A DNA stretch of 64,000 nucleotides from Numida meleagris. Taxonomy: Eukaryota; Chordata; Aves; Galliformes; Numididae. Positions within the stretch are counted from its first letter, which is position 1. The number at the start of each line of letters is the position of its first letter. The position numbers and the translations under genes are program-made. The stretch is from assembly GCF_002078875.1 (NCBI RefSeq), contig NC_034411.1, positions 8,471,215 to 8,535,214 on the forward strand, in the 5' to 3' direction. This document shows positions 62,001 to 64,000 of the stretch, one piece after another. The notes below the pieces were generated by a model. It did no database searches, was not told the DNA's origin, and worked only from the letters and a program-made list of their open reading frames with translations.

Positions 62001-63730
62001 GTGTTAACAACGTTTCTGTTGCTAACTAATGAGTTCTGACAGTTTGCTTCAGTACTTTTTCAGTCTTCTTTACTTCTTTTGTTAAGTACAATTTGTGTTG
62101 ATGCTACGTTAGAGCAACCATACTAAGAGGTAGAATATACACATCAAGCTTATCCGTGCTCCAATACTGTTTGGCTTAGTAATTCGCTGTGTTTGACCTA
62201 CAAATCTCTAATGTAATCATTTAGTTAAACAAAAGACTCTGCAAAATTAGGTAGTACTATTGACATCATTTCTAAGAGACTAAAAAAACCAAAACGCCTT
62301 GTTTAAATTAAGACCTTAATGTTTATATAGCTGACTGGGATCAAATCAATTCAACTATAATAATTATTCTCCCAAAAATACCTACACAGGAACAGACGTT
62401 ACAGGATATATAGAAGTACTATTGCTTTAAAACTCCTTGAGTGTTAACCAAACAGTACTCTATTAGAAATGTAACATATTCATGTCCTTTTGATAAAAGG
62501 AGAGTAGGCCATTTAGAAGGAAGAAGTTCTGTTTTAATTTGGAAACTGACTTCCTCATAATCTTGGTTATACAGTCATGTTAAAAGTAAGAGTAATCAAC
62601 CTGAAATATAAGAAAAATTCTATTTTGATGGTAGTGCCACATCATGTAAAAAAGGAAATGCATGTATTTTTATCATTCCATTTTGTATGCTGGTTCAATT
62701 ACAACAATACAGTTCAGAAACTAAAGCAAGGCAGCTCAGGAAGATCTAGAGTGTTACAATTTAATGTTCCAGCAACTTACAAGAACAAAGCTAAAAGAAC
62801 AGAGTAGCGAAAAACATTCATGGGTGACAAAAACATGTACTCAACAGGTTTAGTTTCACTCTACACAGGTAAAACAAATCAGGTTTACTATGTATTACAC
62901 ATTTAGCATTGTTCCAGCGAAAGTCCACCTCTGCTATGTTAAAAGATGAAGGATGAAAGCTGAAGGGTACCACCACTCATGTAGCCTCACCTTTTAGAAT
63001 GTCATGAGACCCATGAAGGCTTGCTGCAATGTTTGTAAACACCAAGTTGTAATTTGTTCGAAGTAGTCCTTCTGGTTTCGTACCTAAAAGTACCGTGAAA
63101 AAAGGAGAAAAAAATTACAACTCTATCATTTATGAAAAAAGTTAACTCTAAAACTCTAACTTCCATTTACTAGAAACATTTGCATAATCTTTATAATAAA
63201 AGCAGCATAACAAATCCATTATTTGAATGACATCTTCCTTTAATATTGAACTTTTATCAATCTTTGTAGAGCATGTACATATACATAGATGTATCTATGT
63301 AACCTTGGTAGAGTAGGCAGGTAAAACATGTCCAAGTTTCTTAAACTTCATTTAAGATTTTAGGAATACCTCAACTGTTTGTTCTCAAAAATCTACACGC
63401 GTGACTGCTTTTACGTGCTTACTCTGGAGGAGGAACCATTTGGGTCCTTCAGAAAAGTCAAGACCAAAATAACCTGAAGCTATACAGTTACTATTTCCTG
63501 CATCAAGAAGGAGTATTTTAATAACAACAACAACAACAAAAAGCTCAAAAGGAACACGAGTTCCTCCCAGCCTGAGCCCAAACCGGCACTTACTTGGTAA
63601 AGCAAGAAGACTAACATATGTGTGTAGCTTCTCAAAGATCGCAGTCAACCTTTTCATGTCTCTGTGAAGCTCCATATTTCTAGCTCTTAAAGCAGCTGTG
63701 CAAAGAGAAGACTCACACTCTTCTTCCAAA
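52971..63730 (-). CDS. PPP1R21: PPP1R21, C-terminal half (11 exons; 5' end outside window)
   Basis: Protein phosphatase 1 regulatory subunit 21, a long coiled-coil protein. In mammals it is reported as the Fy-2 subunit of the FERRY Rab5-effector complex, which links early endosomes to mRNA transport. Eleven minus-strand exons can be joined in frame: 63594-63730, 62991-63083, 61117-61244, 60630-60782, 59753-59845, 58566-58799, 56974-57009, 55658-55774, 55107-55205, 54473-54601 and 52971-53000. Together they give about 415 codons, against about 780 residues for the human protein, so roughly the C-terminal half is here. Stretches such as EKIAKLEQEKEHWMLEAQLA and the family signature TTKRSYEDQLSMMSDHLCSM match the mammalian protein closely. 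The protein has no membrane segment and is rich in Glu, Lys and Leu heptads. The reading frame stays open across all ten introns. The N-terminal KLRAQ region is not in the window. The gene is transcribed toward COMMD1 on the same strand. Identity is firm; the first exon's 5' boundary is the least certain splice site. Confidence 0.96.
54473..54601 (-). CDS. PPP1R21: PPP1R21 exon carrying the TTKRSYEDQ signature
   Basis: A 129-nt phase-0 exon of 43 codons. It holds DELMTTKRSYEDQLSMMSDH followed by LCSMNETLTKQREEIDTLKM and TSK. The TTKRSYEDQ string gives the C-terminal Pfam domain its name. The acceptor is CCCATAG|GA and the donor AAG|GTAAGT. Confidence 0.98.
55107..55205 (-). CDS. PPP1R21: PPP1R21 exon with a GC donor
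   Basis: A 99-nt phase-0 exon of 33 codons starting CRALAKRLSLAEKSKESLTE and ending ASQNISRLQ. The acceptor is TGCCAG|TG. The base pair after the exon is GC rather than GT (CAG|GCAAGT), so the intron is of the GC-AG class. The next exon continues DELMTTKRS, as in the human protein, so no nearby GT can replace it without breaking conserved residues. Confidence 0.95.
55658..55774 (-). CDS. PPP1R21: PPP1R21 exon
   Basis: A 117-nt phase-0 exon of 39 codons. It starts IPDVESREDLIKKHYMARIA and ends LADSKSVHFHAE. The acceptor is TTATCAG|ATT and the donor GAG|GTGAGC. It is among the most conserved segments of the protein. Confidence 0.97.
56974..57009 (-). CDS. PPP1R21: PPP1R21 36-nt microexon
   Basis: A 12-codon phase-0 exon encoding IGMLTITTDNEK, between TTGTTTTAG and GTAATC. 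Human PPP1R21 has the related IGTLTRTSDSEV at the same place, between STSL and PDVESRE. Being in frame, it could be skipped without changing the downstream reading frame. Intron lengths are 1556 nt before and 1199 nt after. Confidence 0.9.
57690..57749 (+). mobile_element. CR1 LINE 3' tail in a PPP1R21 intron
   Basis: About 60 bp: AACTGGTTGGACGTGATGAC, CTTAAAGGTC, TTTTCCAACCTAAATGATTC and TATGA. It lies antisense in the 1556-nt intron upstream of the microexon, followed by a T-rich stretch. Confidence 0.85.
57763..57830. repeat. T-rich low-complexity tract
   Basis: Several T runs with a short GTGTGTG stretch, directly after the CR1 tail fragment. Confidence 0.8.
58566..58799 (-). CDS. PPP1R21: PPP1R21 exon (coiled coil)
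   Basis: The longest exon seen, 234 nt or 78 codons. It starts VQQSLEKIAKLEQEKEHWML and is strongly heptad-like through EAQLAKIKLEKENQKLK. A faster-evolving Ser/Glu/Gln-rich linker follows, ending KSTSL. The acceptor is CCTAAAG|GT and the donor CTG|GTAAGT. The LAQQ/VQQSLEKIAKL junction with the previous exon agrees with the human sequence, which confirms this slightly unusual acceptor. Confidence 0.96.
59753..59845 (-). CDS. PPP1R21: PPP1R21 exon
   Basis: A 93-nt phase-0 exon of 31 codons containing SVPYEEALANRRVLLSSTES and REGLAQQ. The acceptor is TTCTGCAG|CC and the donor CAG|GTATTC. The EEALANRR and LSSTESREGLAQQ strings are nearly invariant in vertebrate PPP1R21. Confidence 0.96.
60630..60782 (-). 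CDS. PPP1R21: PPP1R21 exon
   Basis: A 153-nt phase-0 exon of 51 codons beginning IASFFSNNVDHFTSSLSYGP and containing FISPLSAECMLQYKKKAVAY. The acceptor is GTCTAG|ATT. The donor is AAG|GTTTGT, a non-optimal donor lacking the usual purine at +3. The order of conserved blocks matches the mammalian protein. Confidence 0.96.
61117..61244 (-). CDS. PPP1R21: PPP1R21 exon
   Basis: A 128-nt exon encoding DISKHYSQKATLEQDVPTAT then QKLITTNDCILSS. The acceptor TTTTTTCAG is strong and the donor is AAG|GTAATG. The conserved ISKHYSQKA and TATQKLITTNDCILSS strings identify the family. The following 334-nt intron is the shortest of the gene in this window. Confidence 0.96.
62991..63083 (-). CDS. PPP1R21: PPP1R21 exon
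   Basis: A 93-nt exon encoding TKPEGLLRTNYNLVFTNIAA followed by SLHGSHDILK. The acceptor is TTTTAG|GT and the donor AAAAG|GTGAGG. The first two bases complete a Ser codon begun in the preceding exon, and the final G starts the Asp codon of the next. The human protein has a closely similar LLRTNYN segment at this point. Confidence 0.94.
63522..63540. repeat. (AAC)n simple repeat
   Basis: Five to six AAC units close to the donor side of the PPP1R21 intron at 63084-63593. Confidence 0.85.
63594..63730 (-). CDS. PPP1R21: PPP1R21 exon (first in window)
   Basis: It encodes a segment containing LEEECESS and ALRARNMELHRDMKRLTAIF, ending LLALP plus one base of a Ser codon. The donor is A|GTAAGT. The acceptor chosen is TTCCTAG at 63731-63736, because no nearer AG lies upstream within a long pyrimidine-rich stretch. 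An open frame continues upstream past this AG, so the boundary is inferred from splice logic and expected homology. Length 137 nt; the Ser codon is completed by the next exon. Confidence 0.85.
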
Positions 63731-63750
63731 CTAGGAATATGATTTTTCAA

Positions 63751-63770
63751 CACACACACAAAAAAAAAAA
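63751..63770. repeat. (CA)n plus A-run
   Basis: Read on the minus strand it is a T-run and (TG)n. It forms the pyrimidine-rich stretch upstream of the inferred acceptor of the first visible PPP1R21 exon. Confidence 0.8.
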
Positions 63771-64000
63771 CAAATGAGCAAATATCTTACATAAGAATTT
63801 CAAGATTTTAGGTATAGATAGGTAGTTCTTTCTACACTGCCAGTCCAAAGCAGCAATAGAGGTAATTTTAGAAAGGTTAATTAATTGAGTTGCATAGCAA
63901 AGGTACAAAGAAATCATAAAAAGCTTTTTCCTCTTCTTAACCCAAATCCTCTTTTTAAGTGTTCCTTTGCACTGACAAAGTACCTCCCTTTGACCAACTC

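Overview
The window looks like a piece of a bird chromosome, most likely from a galliform. The evidence is vertebrate-type split genes with GT-AG introns, many 5'-truncated CR1 LINE copies in both orientations with the typical tail (copies of ATTCTATGA), and one short mariner-type DNA transposon of the kind found in chicken. No prokaryotic feature, CRISPR array, rRNA or tRNA gene was seen. The species was not determined.

Two protein-coding genes are supported, both on the minus strand and in tandem. From about 63.73 kb down to about 51.8 kb lies the 3' half of PPP1R21. It has eleven exons here, encodes about 415 residues, and ends in the family's C-terminal signature and a basic tail. Its 5' half is beyond the right edge. 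A few hundred bases further along the same strand is the CpG-rich promoter and exon 1 of COMMD1 (start codon at 51375-51377). COMMD1 exon 2 follows at 33852-34133 after a 17 kb intron. The last COMMD1 exon (about 30-36 residues expected) was not found in the remaining 33.8 kb and is probably beyond the left edge. On that reading, positions 1-33851 are COMMD1 intron 2.

The rest of the window is non-coding and AT-rich. It holds at least twelve recognisable CR1 copies or fragments. The two longest (about 27.4-28.9 kb and 43.5-45.3 kb) keep recognisable but broken reverse-transcriptase regions, and the second is interrupted by another CR1 fragment in the opposite orientation plus unassigned sequence. 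There is also a 519-bp mariner relic (35905-36423) with terminal inverted repeats and TA flanks, and a scatter of A/T-rich simple repeats.

Both genes act in endosomal biology according to published work on their mammalian counterparts: PPP1R21 as a subunit of the FERRY Rab5 effector complex, COMMD1 as a subunit of the Commander/CCC recycling complex. Their close tandem arrangement differs from the human arrangement, where they lie far apart on 2p. No convincing new biological system was found. The most useful second-look items are this neighbourhood, a GC-AG intron in PPP1R21, a 36-nt in-frame microexon, the nested CR1 insertion and one unexplained 180-codon open frame.
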